Origin: Roseicyclus sp.
GTDB taxonomy: Bacteria > Pseudomonadota > Alphaproteobacteria > Rhodobacterales > Rhodobacteraceae
Length of the DNA: 49,755 nucleotides
Reading direction: 5' to 3'
NCBI GenBank assembly: GCA_018401965.1
Contig: JAGYJU010000012.1
Location: 1-49,755, forward strand
How positions within the stretch are numbered: the first letter of the stretch is position 1; every line of letters starts with the position of its first letter. Below, in pieces: positions 1 to 8,364 of the stretch. Under the pieces are notes generated by a model. It had not been told where the DNA came from. It saw only the letters and a list, made by a program, of their open reading frames with translations, and did no database searches. Both the position numbers and the translations under genes were made by a program.

Positions 1-621
1 TCGGCCGAGGGCTTTTAGCGCATCCCGTAGCTTGGGCCCTGCATACCCGCCGTCAGCGAATACGTGCCGCAATGATGGGTAGCGTGCAACGATAGCTTTC
101 AACACATCCGGCGCGCCATCCCGATCCTGAATTCCGGCGCTATGGACCACCAGGCTCAGCAGTAATCCTACCGTGTCGGTTACGATGTGGCGCTTGCGGC
201 CCTTGATCCTTTTGCCTGCATCATAGCCGCTAACCCCTCCACTTTCAGTGGTTTTCACACTCTGGCTATCTATAACCCCGGCTGTTGGCTGGGCTTTACG
301 GCCCTCAGCCAATCGCGCGGCTTCGACCAGCTGGCGGTTCATATCATCAAGCAAGCCGTTATCACGCCACGTGTAGAAATAACCCCGCACCGTCGACACC
401 GGCGGAAAGTCGTTGGGCAACATGCGCCACTGGCATCCGGTCGTTGCGATGTAGAGGATTGCGTCGAAGACGTCGCGCAAATCTGTCGTGCGTGGTCTGC
501 CGGTTGTCTTGGGTGGCGGCATCAAAGGCGCTATCAACGACCATTCTGCGTCAGTCATATCGCTTGCGTATCTGCCGCCTTTTCGGTCATGTTGGCGACG
601 GGTGAGTTCGGTCCAGGCCAT
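1..621 (-). CDS. IS5-family transposase, N-terminal part
   Basis: DDE transposase that would cut and rejoin its own element. The frame opens with ATG at 621 (MAWTELTRRQHDRKGG) and stays open for 207 codons to the window edge, so the C-terminus with the catalytic Glu is not visible. An N-terminal DUF4096-like segment (about residues 20-95, with TDAEWSLI and TGCQWRMLP) is followed by the first catalytic Asp in GVIDSQSVKTT and the second in FADGGYAG. The visible part is intact and may be active; group assignment (IS1031/IS427-like) is from memory of motif patterns. Confidence 0.85.
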   Translation of the reverse strand, partial: MAWTELTRRQHDRKGGRYASDMTDAEWSLIAPLMPPPKTTGRPRTTDLRDVFDAILYIATTGCQWRMLPNDFPPVSTVRGYFYTWRDNGLLDDMNRQLVEAARLAEGRKAQPTAGVIDSQSVKTTESGGVSGYDAGKRIKGRKRHIVTDTVGLLLSLVVHSAGIQDRDGAPDVLKAIVARYPSLRHVFADGGYAGPKLRDALKALGR

Positions 622-698
622 TGGGGTCTCCGTTCAGCTTCATAACCGAACAGAATCACAACCTGCTGAACTCACTCAACTACTTTTAAATCGGGCTC
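1..698 (-). mobile_element. IS5-family insertion sequence, partial (cut by window edge)
   Basis: The element reads leftward and its far end lies outside the window. The visible terminus, read on the minus strand, begins GAGCCCGATTTAAAAGTAG (681-698), which resembles the ends of the IS1031-type group of IS5. The three bases next to it (699-701, TCA) fit the TNA target typical of that group, but the other copy of the duplication cannot be seen. Apart from a ~75-base leader the visible element is filled by one transposase frame. It sits inside a HerA-like ATPase gene (702-1353), so the insertion interrupted that gene. Confidence 0.85.
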
Positions 699-1353
699 TC
701 AGGAAGATCGGCCAGATCCAGCGCCGGTTCCCCGAAGAGATGATCGCCGCTCTGCCCTCTTCCAGCACCAGAAGCCGCCGCTGGATCGCCCTGATCGAGG
801 CGGGCGCGATATTGCCATAGCGCATCCCGAGATCGGCGCGCGTTTCACCCACGACATGCAAAAGCGCTTGCAGATCCTTGAGATCGAGCAGCGCCATGCC
901 TTCGTCATCGGCCAGCCGAAAGGCGATGGCCAAGATGCCTTCCTGCGCCTCGGTCAGATCGAGAAGCCGCGCCAGCAAGAGCGGGCCCATTTCCGAGATG
1001 GTGGTGCGCACCGGATGGCCCTGTTGGCCGTAAAGATCCCAGAAGGTGACCGGAAAGGCCCGGTAGCCGAAATCGTCGAACCCGATGGTGGTCGCGCGTG
1101 ACAGGAAGGCGCCGTGAAGTTTCGCCGTTTCGCTGCCCGCCTGCGCCAGCCCCGCAAGATCGCCCTTCACATCCGACAAGAAGACCGGAACGCCCGCGGC
1201 CGAAAACCCTTCGGCCAGGATCTGCAACGTCACCGTCTTGCCCGTGCCCGTCGCGCCCGCGATCAGGCCGTGGCGATTGCCGTATTTCAGCAAAAGCCCT
1301 TGGGGCGTGGCATAGCCGTCGCCGCCGCCGCCGATGAAAATCCCGTCATCCAT
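699..1353 (-). pseudogene. HerA-like (DUF853/YjgR-type) ATPase, interrupted by the IS and frameshifted
   Basis: The start chosen is the ATG at 1353 (MDDGIFIGGGGDG), preceded by a GGGAG-type ribosome site; a longer open frame upstream looks non-coding. Walker A is GATGTGKTV (residues 33-41), followed by a Walker-B-like FLSDVKGDL. DUF853 ATPases are usually about 500 residues; here only about 217 codons remain before the IS end at 698. There is also a frame change near 754-763: the expected continuation GDHLFGEPALDLADLPES is in the other frame, consistent with one missing base in a G-rich stretch. The gene therefore carries two independent lesions. The missing 3' half probably lies beyond the IS, outside the window. 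Confidence 0.8.
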
Positions 1354-1477
1354 CCAAACGCTCCCGCACAGGCAAAAAACACTGCCGCCACAATACAGTC
1401 TTAACCTATTGACGCCAGTCTCAAGACACCCCCGCCCTGTCCCCCGTGGCGGGAAAGACGACCTCCCTGTGGACTGG

Positions 1478-1506
1478 CCGCGCCCCGTTTCGGGCGCGGT
1501 TTTTTT
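1478..1506 (+). terminator. Strong orphan Rho-independent terminator
   Basis: An 8-bp perfect G+C stem (CCGCGCCC, 1478-1485, with GGGCGCGG, 1492-1499), a six-base loop and a run of seven T. The T run lies on the plus strand only, so it ends a plus-strand transcript, yet the nearest upstream gene is on the minus strand. Confidence 0.75.
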
Positions 1507-1608
1507 CCGTTTGGTAAAAGGTCCGCCTCGGCCCGATTGGCCTGTTGACGGATGGGATCGACTGTCATAGCGTCCCGGGCACAATGTCGGCCAGTCCGGC
1601 AGGGAGTG

Positions 1609-1645
1609 AAAAAAAATGCAAAGGGTCCGGTCTATCGGGCCCTTT
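1609..1645 (-). terminator. Orphan Rho-independent terminator, minus strand
   Basis: A ten-pair stem with one T-G wobble (1620-1629 with 1636-1645, loop GTCTAT). Read leftward it is followed by GCA and eight T (complement of A 1609-1616). No minus-strand gene lies immediately upstream, since the IalB-like gene on that side is on the plus strand. Confidence 0.6.
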
Positions 1646-1789
1646 CGCTATTTGGGACATCGGGCATCGCGGCCGGCGGTCATCACCTGCACGGCAAGGG
1701 CACCCGGCCAGATTTGCCCCTGACAGCCCCGGCGCAACATGGTAGCCCACGGGGCATCATTCTTGACGACGCGAAAGGATCAATGTCGC

Positions 1790-2443
1790 ATGTCAGTTCA
1801 GATTTCTTCCCCCGGAAAGCGGATCGCGGGCCCGGTTGCCCTGCTGGTGGCCGCGCTGATCGCCGCGCCGATCATCGGCAACGCGCAGACGGAAGCGCCT
1901 GCTGCCGAGGATGGCCTGCCGATTGGCCAGGAAGTCTTGCCGGTGGGTCAGACCTATGTGGCCGAAACCCATGGCGATTGGGAAATCCGCTGTATCCGCG
2001 CCGAGGAAGGCCAACCCGAACCCTGCCAGATGTACCAACTCCTGGTTGACGAAAACGGCGGCGCCGTGGCCGAGTTCAACGTCTTCGACCTGCCCGATGA
2101 AGGCCAGGTGGTGGCAGGCGCGACCATCGTCACCCCGCTGGATACGCTGTTGCAGCCGGGCATCCGGTTGCGCGTCGACGAGGGCAACTGGTCGGAATTT
2201 CCCTTTGCCTTTTGCCAGCCCATCGGCTGTTTCGCCCGGCTGGGCCTGACCGAGGGCAATGTCGATGCGTTCCGGTCCGGCACCGATGCCTTTGTGGCAC
2301 TGGTGCCCCTGCCCGCGCCCGACCAGGTGGTGCAGCTTCAGGCGTCCTTGCGCGGGTTCACCGCCGGGTTCGAAGCGCTGCAAACCCGCAATGACGCGGC
2401 GATGGCACTGTTCGAACAGCTACGGGCCACCCAGGGCAACTGA
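1790..2443 (+). CDS. Invasion-associated locus B (IalB) family periplasmic protein
   Basis: 217 residues. The start at 1790 (MSVQISSPGKRIAG) is preferred over an upstream in-frame ATG because AAAGGA lies about 10 bases before it and a signal peptide follows directly (hydrophobic residues ~11-26, cleavage near GNAQ). The mature part has the IalB features: THGDWEIRC (residues ~57-65), a CQMYQL segment, a FQLP-like FNVFDLPDEG and a paired-Cys CQPIGCFARL. IalB-family proteins are exported and common in alphaproteobacteria; the name comes from Bartonella erythrocyte invasion, but in free-living bacteria the role is unknown. It stands alone, with a terminator just after it. Confidence 0.85.
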   Translation: MSVQISSPGKRIAGPVALLVAALIAAPIIGNAQTEAPAAEDGLPIGQEVLPVGQTYVAETHGDWEIRCIRAEEGQPEPCQMYQLLVDENGGAVAEFNVFDLPDEGQVVAGATIVTPLDTLLQPGIRLRVDEGNWSEFPFAFCQPIGCFARLGLTEGNVDAFRSGTDAFVALVPLPAPDQVVQLQASLRGFTAGFEALQTRNDAAMALFEQLRATQGN

Positions 2444-2468
2444 CCCATCACCGCCGGACCTGTTTCGC

Positions 2469-2493
2469 GGCCCGCCCCATGACAGGGCGGGCC
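2469..2493. terminator. Hairpin between convergent genes
   Basis: Perfect 9-bp stem GGCCCGCCC (2469-2477) with GGGCGGGCC (2485-2493), followed by GTTTC. It lies between the convergent ends of the IalB-like gene and the ketoacyl-ACP synthase and may serve either strand; T-rich tails are short. Confidence 0.55.
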
Positions 2494-2508
2494 GTTTCGG
2501 TTCGATGC

Positions 2509-3720
2509 TCAGGGCGCGCGGCGCAGCGCGATCACCGCGTTGAAGCCGCCAAAGGCAAAGGCGTTCGACAAGCAGGCTTCGACCACGGCTTCGCGGGCCA
2601 CGTTCGGCACCACGTCCAGCGCGCATTCGGGATCGGGTTCCTCGTAGCCGATGGTCGGCGCGATGATCCCGTCGCGCAAGGCCATGATGCAGGCCAAGAG
2701 TTCCACCGCGCCCGTGCCGCCGATCAGGTGGCCATGCATGGATTTCGTCGAGGATATCATCAGGTCATCGGCATGGTGGCCAAAGGCATCCGCCACGGCG
2801 GCGCATTCGACCTTGTCATTGGCCGCGGTGCCGGTGCCATGGGCGTTGATGTAGCAGACATCCTGCGGGTTGAGCCTTGCGTCCTTCAAGGCCCCCGCGA
2901 TGGTGCGCGCCGCCCCCTGTTTCGAGGGCATGACGATATCGGCCGCGTCCGAGGTCATGGCAAAGCCCACAACCTCGGCCAGGATCTGGGCGCCACGCTT
3001 GCGGGCATGCTCGTATTCCTCGAAAACGAAGACGGCCGCGCCCTCGCCCTGAACCATGCCGTTGCGATTGGCGCTGAACGGGCGGCAGGCATCCTTGGAC
3101 ATGACGCGCAGACCTTCCCAGGCCTTGATGCCGCCAAAGGACAGCATCGCCTCTGACCCGCCTGTCACCATCACATCGGCGGCCCCGCCACGGATCAGCT
3201 GAAAGGCCAGCCCCATCGCGTGGTTGGACGAGGCGCAGGCCGTGGCGACCGAAAACGACGGCCCCTTGAGGTTCCATTCCATCGAGACATGCGACGCGGC
3301 CGCGTTGTTCATCAGCTTCGGCACGACGAAGGGGTGAACACGGTTCTTCCCTTCCTCGTAGACCGAGCGGTAGTTTTCATCCCAGGTATTGACCCCGCCG
3401 CCCGCCGTGCCCAGCACGACGCCGGACCGGGTGGCCAATTCCCCGGCAAAGGACAGGCCGCAGCCATCGAGCGCCTGGTGCGCGGCGATCAGCGTGAACT
3501 GGGTAAACCGGTCGTAAAGGGCGATCTGTTGCCGGTTGAACAGCGCCTCGGGGTCGTAATTCTTGACCTGCCCGCCGATCTTGATGCTGAGCCGGTCGAC
3601 ATCGCGCAGCTCCAGCTCGGTGATGCCGCAGCGCCCCTCGCGCATCGCGTCCAGCGTGTCGGGCACGTTCTGGCCCAAGGCATTGATCGTACCCTGGCCG
3701 GTGATGACGACGCGGCGCAT
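2509..3720 (-). CDS. Beta-ketoacyl-ACP synthase (KAS II / FabF-like) of the lpxD-linked set
   Basis: 403 residues, normal FabF length. It condenses malonyl-ACP with an acyl-ACP. The catalytic triad is visible: Cys162 in VATACASSNHAMG, His294 in NAHGTGTAANDK and His331 in KSMHGHLIGGTGAVE. The thiolase-fold ending FAFGGFNAVI is intact. It starts 6 bases after the stop of a dedicated acyl carrier protein and lies third or fourth in an operon with lpxD. I infer that this pair makes or modifies an acyl chain for lipid A or another envelope lipid, rather than serving bulk fatty-acid synthesis; the main fabF-acpP pair would then be elsewhere. Confidence 0.88.
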   Translation of the reverse strand: MRRVVITGQGTINALGQNVPDTLDAMREGRCGITELELRDVDRLSIKIGGQVKNYDPEALFNRQQIALYDRFTQFTLIAAHQALDGCGLSFAGELATRSGVVLGTAGGGVNTWDENYRSVYEEGKNRVHPFVVPKLMNNAAASHVSMEWNLKGPSFSVATACASSNHAMGLAFQLIRGGAADVMVTGGSEAMLSFGGIKAWEGLRVMSKDACRPFSANRNGMVQGEGAAVFVFEEYEHARKRGAQILAEVVGFAMTSDAADIVMPSKQGAARTIAGALKDARLNPQDVCYINAHGTGTAANDKVECAAVADAFGHHADDLMISSTKSMHGHLIGGTGAVELLACIMALRDGIIAPTIGYEEPDPECALDVVPNVAREAVVEACLSNAFAFGGFNAVIALRRAP

Positions 3721-3726
3721 CGGCGC

Positions 3727-3996
3727 TCAGCCGCCCGTCTGTTCGGCCACGAGGCCCTCGACCGCGGCGATGATCGCGGCGACCGATGAAATGTCGAAAT
3801 CGCTTTGATCGGGTTCGTTGGCGTTGAAGGGCACCTGGATGTCAAAGGCTTCCTCGATGGCAAAGATCGATTCCACGAGGCCAAGACTGTCGATGCCCAG
3901 GTCGGCCAATGTCGCATCCAGCGTCACGTCGCCGGGTTCCAGAACCGCCTGTTCGGCGATGATCGCGATCACCTTGTCCTTGACGCTGTCGGCCAT
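3727..3996 (-). CDS. Dedicated acyl carrier protein
   Basis: 89 residues, acidic, four-helix ACP. The phosphopantetheine attachment site is Ser37 in GIDSLGLVE. The ATG at 3996 has a GAGGGTG ribosome site just upstream; a longer open frame through this region is a shadow. It lies between lpxD (32-base gap) and the ketoacyl-ACP synthase (6-base gap). The sequence is not the near-invariant housekeeping AcpP (no DSLDTVELVM motif), so a specialised carrier is likely, comparable in concept to the rhizobial AcpXL, although homology to AcpXL is not claimed. Confidence 0.88.
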   Translation of the reverse strand: MADSVKDKVIAIIAEQAVLEPGDVTLDATLADLGIDSLGLVESIFAIEEAFDIQVPFNANEPDQSDFDISSVAAIIAAVEGLVAEQTGG

Positions 3997-4028
3997 GCCT
4001 GCACCCTCTTGTCGGTCTTGGGCGTCAT

Positions 4029-5126
4029 CTACGGGGTCTTGTCGGACTTGAAAACGGCTTTCTGCAAATCTGCGACGGTCTTGGCCAACCGTGGCAGGCG
4101 GCGCAGCGCCTTGTACATGTCGACCTGCGCCTCCATCCGGACCGCCGGATAGCCCAGAAGCGCGCGACCGGGCGGCACGGTGGACAAGATGATCGTCGAC
4201 GCGCCGGTCACCACGTCCGACCCGATTTCCAGGTTGTCGGCCACGCCGGTCTGGCCGCCCAGAACCACGCGGTCGCCGATGGTGACGGACCCCGCGATGC
4301 CCACCTGCCCGCAGAGCAGGCAATCGCGCCCGATGCGGCAATTATGGCCGACATGCACCATGTTATCGAGCTTGGTGCCATCGCCGATGGTGGTATCGGC
4401 AAGGGTGCCCCGGTCGATGGTGGCATTGGCCCCGATTTCGACGTCATCGCCAAGGCGCACGGCCCCCAGCGAATGGATGCGCGTCCAGCCCTGGGGGGCC
4501 ACGGCGCTGTCGGCGCGGCCAAGGCTGGCGCGGCTGCGTTCGACCTGGCTGGTGTCTGGGGTGACAAAGCTGAAGCCATCGGCCCCGATGACACAGCCGG
4601 GGTGCAGGATCACACGGTCGCCGATCACCACCCGTGCGCCCACCCGCGCGCCTTGCAAGACCAGCGCATCCGCGCCAATCACGGCACCATCGGCGATCGA
4701 CACATGGCTGGCGATGCGCGCGCGCGGCCCGATCACCACATCCGCGCCGATCACCACGAAGGGGCCGATGGCGGCCCCCGCCCCGATCCGGGCGCTGGCA
4801 TCGATCACGGAACTTGGGTGAAGGCCCGGCGCAATGCCCGGCCCCGCATCCATCGCGCGGGTGACATGGGCCATGGCAACGCGCGGGCGCGGCGCGACGA
4901 TGGCGGCCTGCAAGCCGAGCGCCTGCCAATCCATGCCCGCGCCGATCACCGCCGCCCGCGCCGCCCCCTGGGCAAGCTGGTCAGCGTAGCGCGCGCTCAT
5001 CGCCATGGCCAGGTCAGCCGGCCCCGCGCGCCCCGGTTCGGCCACGCCGGTCACGATGATGGAGGTGTCGCCAAAGGCCTCTGCCCCAAGCGATGCCGCG
5101 ATATCCTTGATGCTATGGCCCGTCAT
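4029..5126 (-). CDS. lpxD: UDP-3-O-acylglucosamine N-acyltransferase LpxD
   Basis: 365 residues. Third enzyme of lipid A synthesis: N-acylates UDP-3-O-(3-hydroxyacyl)glucosamine from 3-hydroxyacyl-ACP in the cytoplasm. An N-terminal uridine-binding domain (about 1-100) precedes a left-handed beta helix of hexapeptide repeats (IGAGAAIGPFVVIGADVVIG onward). The catalytic His is His261 in MVHVGHNCRIG, matching the NV.IAHN position of other LpxD proteins. A C-terminal helical tail (MYKALRRLPRLAKTVADL) is present. Genes lpxA/fabZ/lpxB, often neighbours in other bacteria, are absent here; instead an ACP and a KAS follow, which suggests a separate acyl-supply module. Confidence 0.92.
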   Translation of the reverse strand: MTGHSIKDIAASLGAEAFGDTSIIVTGVAEPGRAGPADLAMAMSARYADQLAQGAARAAVIGAGMDWQALGLQAAIVAPRPRVAMAHVTRAMDAGPGIAPGLHPSSVIDASARIGAGAAIGPFVVIGADVVIGPRARIASHVSIADGAVIGADALVLQGARVGARVVIGDRVILHPGCVIGADGFSFVTPDTSQVERSRASLGRADSAVAPQGWTRIHSLGAVRLGDDVEIGANATIDRGTLADTTIGDGTKLDNMVHVGHNCRIGRDCLLCGQVGIAGSVTIGDRVVLGGQTGVADNLEIGSDVVTGASTIILSTVPPGRALLGYPAVRMEAQVDMYKALRRLPRLAKTVADLQKAVFKSDKTP

Positions 5127-5164
5127 GCGCCGCCCCCGCGTCTGACATGTCGCGGGATCAGGCT

Positions 5165-6763
5165 TTAGCTGGCCGTGTCAGACATGACCACCCCAAGCGA
5201 CCGGACAGCCGCCGAAAGCCGTGCGTTGCGGCCATAGATGTCATCGCGGAACCGCAGGCGCCCATCCGATTCAACCCATGCCGTCATGTAGGTCAGATGC
5301 ACCGGGATATGCACATCGAGGTTGACCTGCGTTTCGTCCCCGGTCGCCAGGATGCCCTGGAACAGGCCCACGGGGTCGTCGGTCTGACGCGCCAGAAGAT
5401 GATAGGCGAAATCATGCGGATCATCGAGCCGGATACAGCCCGAGGAATAGGCCCGCACCGGGCTGTTCATGAGGTGCTGTTCGGGCGTGTCATGCAGGTA
5501 GATCGCGTGGCGGTTCGGGAACATGAACTTGACCGTGCCGAGCGCATTGTTGGGGCCGGGCGGCTGACGCAGGTCAAAGGGGAAATTGGTGACGCTATAG
5601 GCGCTCATGTCGACCGTGGACCGATCGACCGGCCGGCCGCCCGCCATCAGTTGCAGATAGGTGCTGCCGCCCGCCAGGATATTGCCGATATAGCTGCGCT
5701 GCGCGATGGACCGGGGCACCCACCACGACGGGTTGATCACCATATGCTCCATCTCGTCGGAGAATTCCGGTGTCTGGCGGTCGCGCGCCCCGATGACCGA
5801 GCGGGTGACGAATGTCACCTCGCCCCGGTCGATCACGCGGGTGTGGAAATCGGTCAGGTTCACGTAGATCAGCCGATCATGGACCTGCCCATCGTTCAGC
5901 CAACGCAGCCGTTCCATCGCCAGAACCACCTCGTTCCAGTGATCCTCAACCGACCGGTTCACCGCGCGGATCGTGGCATCGCCCGCGATCCCGTCGGCGG
6001 TGATGCCGTTGTTGGCCTGAAACGCCACGACCGCGCCCTGAAGCGCCGCATCGTACTGTGCCGTCGCGGACCGGCCCAGGTAGCCCATCCGCATCAGGCG
6101 ATTGCGCAGTTGCACCACCGCGGGGCCGGTGTCGCCCGGTCGCAGGCTTGCGGCCTGCACCGTCGGGCCGTAGCCACCCTGATCGGCCAGCGCCTCCAGC
6201 TCCAGCTTGGTGCGCATCAGCCGCGTGTAGCCCGGTGCCTGCGGCGGCAGACGTGACAAGAACAGGTGCGGGTTGCTGTCGAGGAACTCGGTCATCAAGC
6301 CGTAGGGGTCGCGATGCGGCTGATCCTGGAAGATGTCGGGAATGATGGCCGAGGGATCGAGAAAGCCGCCATGCACATCTTGCGCGTAGCGCAGGAAGAC
6401 GCGGCTGGCCATGACATCGGCCTGCCCGCGCAGGTAGGGGTTGGTGGCGTCGCGAAAGGCCGCGCGCAGCGCGTCGATGTCATAGCGGTCGATGGGCAGG
6501 CCATGCGCCGGCGCCTGGTCGAGCGCCCGCAGCAAGGCGGCGCGGCGATCCCCGGCCTCGGTCGTGGTCCAGACCGGTTCGAAATCGCGATCCCGGTAAA
6601 AGGCGACCAGCGCCTCGTCGGTGGCCGCCGCCTCTGCGATCGCTTGGCGCAGGGCAGAAAAGGCCTGGGCCTGAACGGGGGCGGGCATCACCGCCGTCAG
6701 CGCAAGCGGCGACAGCGCAAGCGCCGCCACGACAAGCGAGCGGCGAAAGAGGTGAAATGACAT
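5165..6763 (-). CDS. L,D-transpeptidase, YcbB/LdtD type
   Basis: 532 residues from the chosen ATG at 6763; AAGGA sits 8 bases upstream and a signal peptide follows (RRSLVVAALALSPLALT, cleavage near VQAQA). Alternative in-frame starts are 6769 and 6781. Domains in order: an N-terminal scaffold domain (~30-200), a peptidoglycan-binding domain (~225-290, PGDTGPAVVQLRNRL), and a YkuD catalytic domain (~310-480) with the active-site SSGCIRL, Cys443, and the preceding His of YLHDTPE. It forms 3-3 crosslinks in murein. lpxD begins 38 bases downstream, so the two envelope pathways are probably co-transcribed. A MepK-like peptidase gene is divergent. Confidence 0.88.
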   Translation of the reverse strand: MSFHLFRRSLVVAALALSPLALTAVMPAPVQAQAFSALRQAIAEAAATDEALVAFYRDRDFEPVWTTTEAGDRRAALLRALDQAPAHGLPIDRYDIDALRAAFRDATNPYLRGQADVMASRVFLRYAQDVHGGFLDPSAIIPDIFQDQPHRDPYGLMTEFLDSNPHLFLSRLPPQAPGYTRLMRTKLELEALADQGGYGPTVQAASLRPGDTGPAVVQLRNRLMRMGYLGRSATAQYDAALQGAVVAFQANNGITADGIAGDATIRAVNRSVEDHWNEVVLAMERLRWLNDGQVHDRLIYVNLTDFHTRVIDRGEVTFVTRSVIGARDRQTPEFSDEMEHMVINPSWWVPRSIAQRSYIGNILAGGSTYLQLMAGGRPVDRSTVDMSAYSVTNFPFDLRQPPGPNNALGTVKFMFPNRHAIYLHDTPEQHLMNSPVRAYSSGCIRLDDPHDFAYHLLARQTDDPVGLFQGILATGDETQVNLDVHIPVHLTYMTAWVESDGRLRFRDDIYGRNARLSAAVRSLGVVMSDTAS

Positions 6764-7219
6764 TGGCATAATCCTTGGCATCCGGGCCTCTACAATTCGG
6801 CCAAACCGATCTGGCCATCCCAAACAGCGCGGGCTGTCCTGCACATGCGCAATCAGCGTGACAGGGATCATACCTGTTCGTCCATTCACAATTTCGCAAG
6901 TTTTTTCCTATAGAAAGGGCTGGGCCGCGCGTGTTTTCAGGATCTGTTGCCGCCGCGCCGCGCGACTGGTCCGGTCCCGGCGCCGGTCAGCGGGCGCAGG
7001 CAGATCACGCTTGTGACACTGGCCCGATTCGCGAAACTGGCGAAAAACCGCCGAAATCGGGGGCTTGGGCGACGGGGGGTGCATCAAAGACTTTGCGAAA
7101 AGTTTCATTTGTGTCATCAAAGCCTCAGCGCCTGTTTGGGGATGGCACTGAAATTGAAGGCTCCGGAACAAGGGGCCAAGGGCTTGAGGAAACGGGCAAG
7201 ACATGGGGCAACCTGACGA
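6764..7219. other. Divergent promoter region
   Basis: 456 bases between the diverging L,D-transpeptidase and DUF882 genes. No coding frame with good support is seen; open frames here are shadows. Both promoters must lie here but I cannot place -35/-10 boxes with confidence. Confidence 0.4.
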
Positions 7220-7780
7220 ATGACAGATACGACGTTTTCGCGCCGTGCGCTTTTGCGCGCGTTTGCCGCGACAGCCGTGACAGCGGCACCGGTGATGGCA
7301 AATGCCACCGGCTTTCTTCGGGGGGCGGGTGATATCCGCCGCATTAAGATGGTGAACGGCCGTGCCGGCGAAACCATCGACATGATTTACTGGGTGGAAG
7401 GCGAATATATTGCCCCTGCCCTTGATGAAATCAGCCATTTCATGCGCGATTGGCGCAACAACCAGATCCATGCCATCGATCCGCGCACGATCGACATCAT
7501 GACCGCCGCGCATCGCCTGCTGGACACCAACGAACCCTACATGCTGTTGTCGGGCTATCGCAGCCCCGAAACCAACGCGATGCTGCGCAGCCGGTCGTCG
7601 GGCGTGGCGCGCAATTCGCTGCACATGCAGGGCGAAGCGGCCGATCTTCGGATCAATTCCCGCTCGGTCAGCCAGATCTACCGCGCCGCGGTGGCCTGCA
7701 ACGGCGGCGGTGTCGGCCGCTATTCGCGGTCGAATTTCGTGCATATGGATTGCGGCCCGATCCGCAGCTGGGGCGCCTGA
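7220..7780 (+). CDS. DUF882/MepK-like peptidoglycan peptidase (M15 fold), Tat-exported
   Basis: 186 residues. The N-terminus has a twin-arginine signal (FSRRALLRAFAATAV). The peptidase core shows SGYRSPETN (residues 111-119), His135 and Asp142 in HMQGEAADL, and His175 in FVHMDCG, the zinc and catalytic pattern of the DUF882/YcbK group. E. coli MepK (YcbK) cleaves 3-3 crosslinks and lies close to ycbB; here the homologue is divergent from an LdtD-type transpeptidase, so maker and cutter of the same bond are paired. A good terminator follows the stop. Confidence 0.85.
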   Translation: MTDTTFSRRALLRAFAATAVTAAPVMANATGFLRGAGDIRRIKMVNGRAGETIDMIYWVEGEYIAPALDEISHFMRDWRNNQIHAIDPRTIDIMTAAHRLLDTNEPYMLLSGYRSPETNAMLRSRSSGVARNSLHMQGEAADLRINSRSVSQIYRAAVACNGGGVGRYSRSNFVHMDCGPIRSWGA

Positions 7781-7813
7781 CCCCGAACGCTGACCCCATG
7801 CCCAAGACCTGAC

Positions 7814-7843
7814 ACGCCCTGCCCGACCCCGCAGGGCGTTTTT
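7814..7843 (+). terminator. Rho-independent terminator after the DUF882 gene
   Basis: Perfect 9-bp stem ACGCCCTGC (7814-7822) with GCAGGGCGT (7831-7839), eight-base loop and a run of T. Confidence 0.8.
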
Positions 7844-7914
7844 CATGGCAGACTGGATTGGACAGCGCGGCCCCCCCGCCCCATATATCCCCTGTCCCCG
7901 CGACAGGAGAGACC

Positions 7915-8364
7915 ATGACCCGCTATACCAAAGACCCAGAGGCGATTGCACGGCTCACGCCGGAACAATACCGCGTCACCCAAGGCTCGGGCACGGAACG
8001 CCCCGGCACAGGCGAATACCTGTATAACAAGGACCCCGGTATCTATGTCGATATCGTGTCCGGCGAGCCGCTGTTCGCGTCATCCGACAAATACGATTCA
8101 GGCTGCGGCTGGCCCAGTTTCACCAAGCCGCTGGTGCCCGCCCATGTCAGCGAATTGCGCGACATGACCCATGGGATGATCCGCACCGAGGTGCGATCGA
8201 CCCATGGCGACAGCCATCTGGGCCATGTCTTTCCCGATGGGCCGCGCGACCGGGGCGGCCTGCGCTATTGCATCAATTCCGCCAGCCTGCGCTTCATCCA
8301 TCGCAATGACATGGAAACCGAAGGCTATGGCGCATACATCGATCAGGTGGAGGATCTGGAATGA
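7915..8364 (+). CDS. msrB: Peptide-methionine (R)-S-oxide reductase MsrB
   Basis: 149 residues. Reduces the R epimer of methionine sulfoxide in proteins. The ATG at 7915 follows CAGGAGAG; an open frame starting at 7858 adds a non-coding leader. The catalytic Cys is Cys119 in [12 protein letters not shown] and the resolving Cys is Cys64 in [10 protein letters not shown]. The four Cys of the zinc-binding CxxC pairs are absent, so this is the metal-free type. The stop overlaps the msrA start (ATGA), a translationally coupled pair. Confidence 0.93.
   Translation: MTRYTKDPEAIARLTPEQYRVTQGSGTERPGTGEYLYNKDPGIYVDIVSGEPLFASSDKYDSGCGWPSFTKPLVPAHVSELRDMTHGMIRTEVRSTHGDSHLGHVFPDGPRDRGGLRYCINSASLRFIHRNDMETEGYGAYIDQVEDLE

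Larger units (their letters stand above)
1354..1789. other. Gene-free interval with two facing terminators
   Basis: 436 bases between the diverging HerA-like and IalB-like genes with no convincing coding frame. It holds a plus-strand terminator (1478-1506) and a minus-strand terminator (1609-1645) that face each other. Neither follows an annotated gene on its strand, so short untranslated transcripts from both sides are possible. The last ~20 bases carry the IalB ribosome site (AAAGGA). Confidence 0.5.

Noticed and set aside
6908..7951. 347-residue minus-strand frame over the DUF882 gene
   Set aside because: Overlaps a gene with Tat signal and zinc motifs; its own sequence shows no domain.
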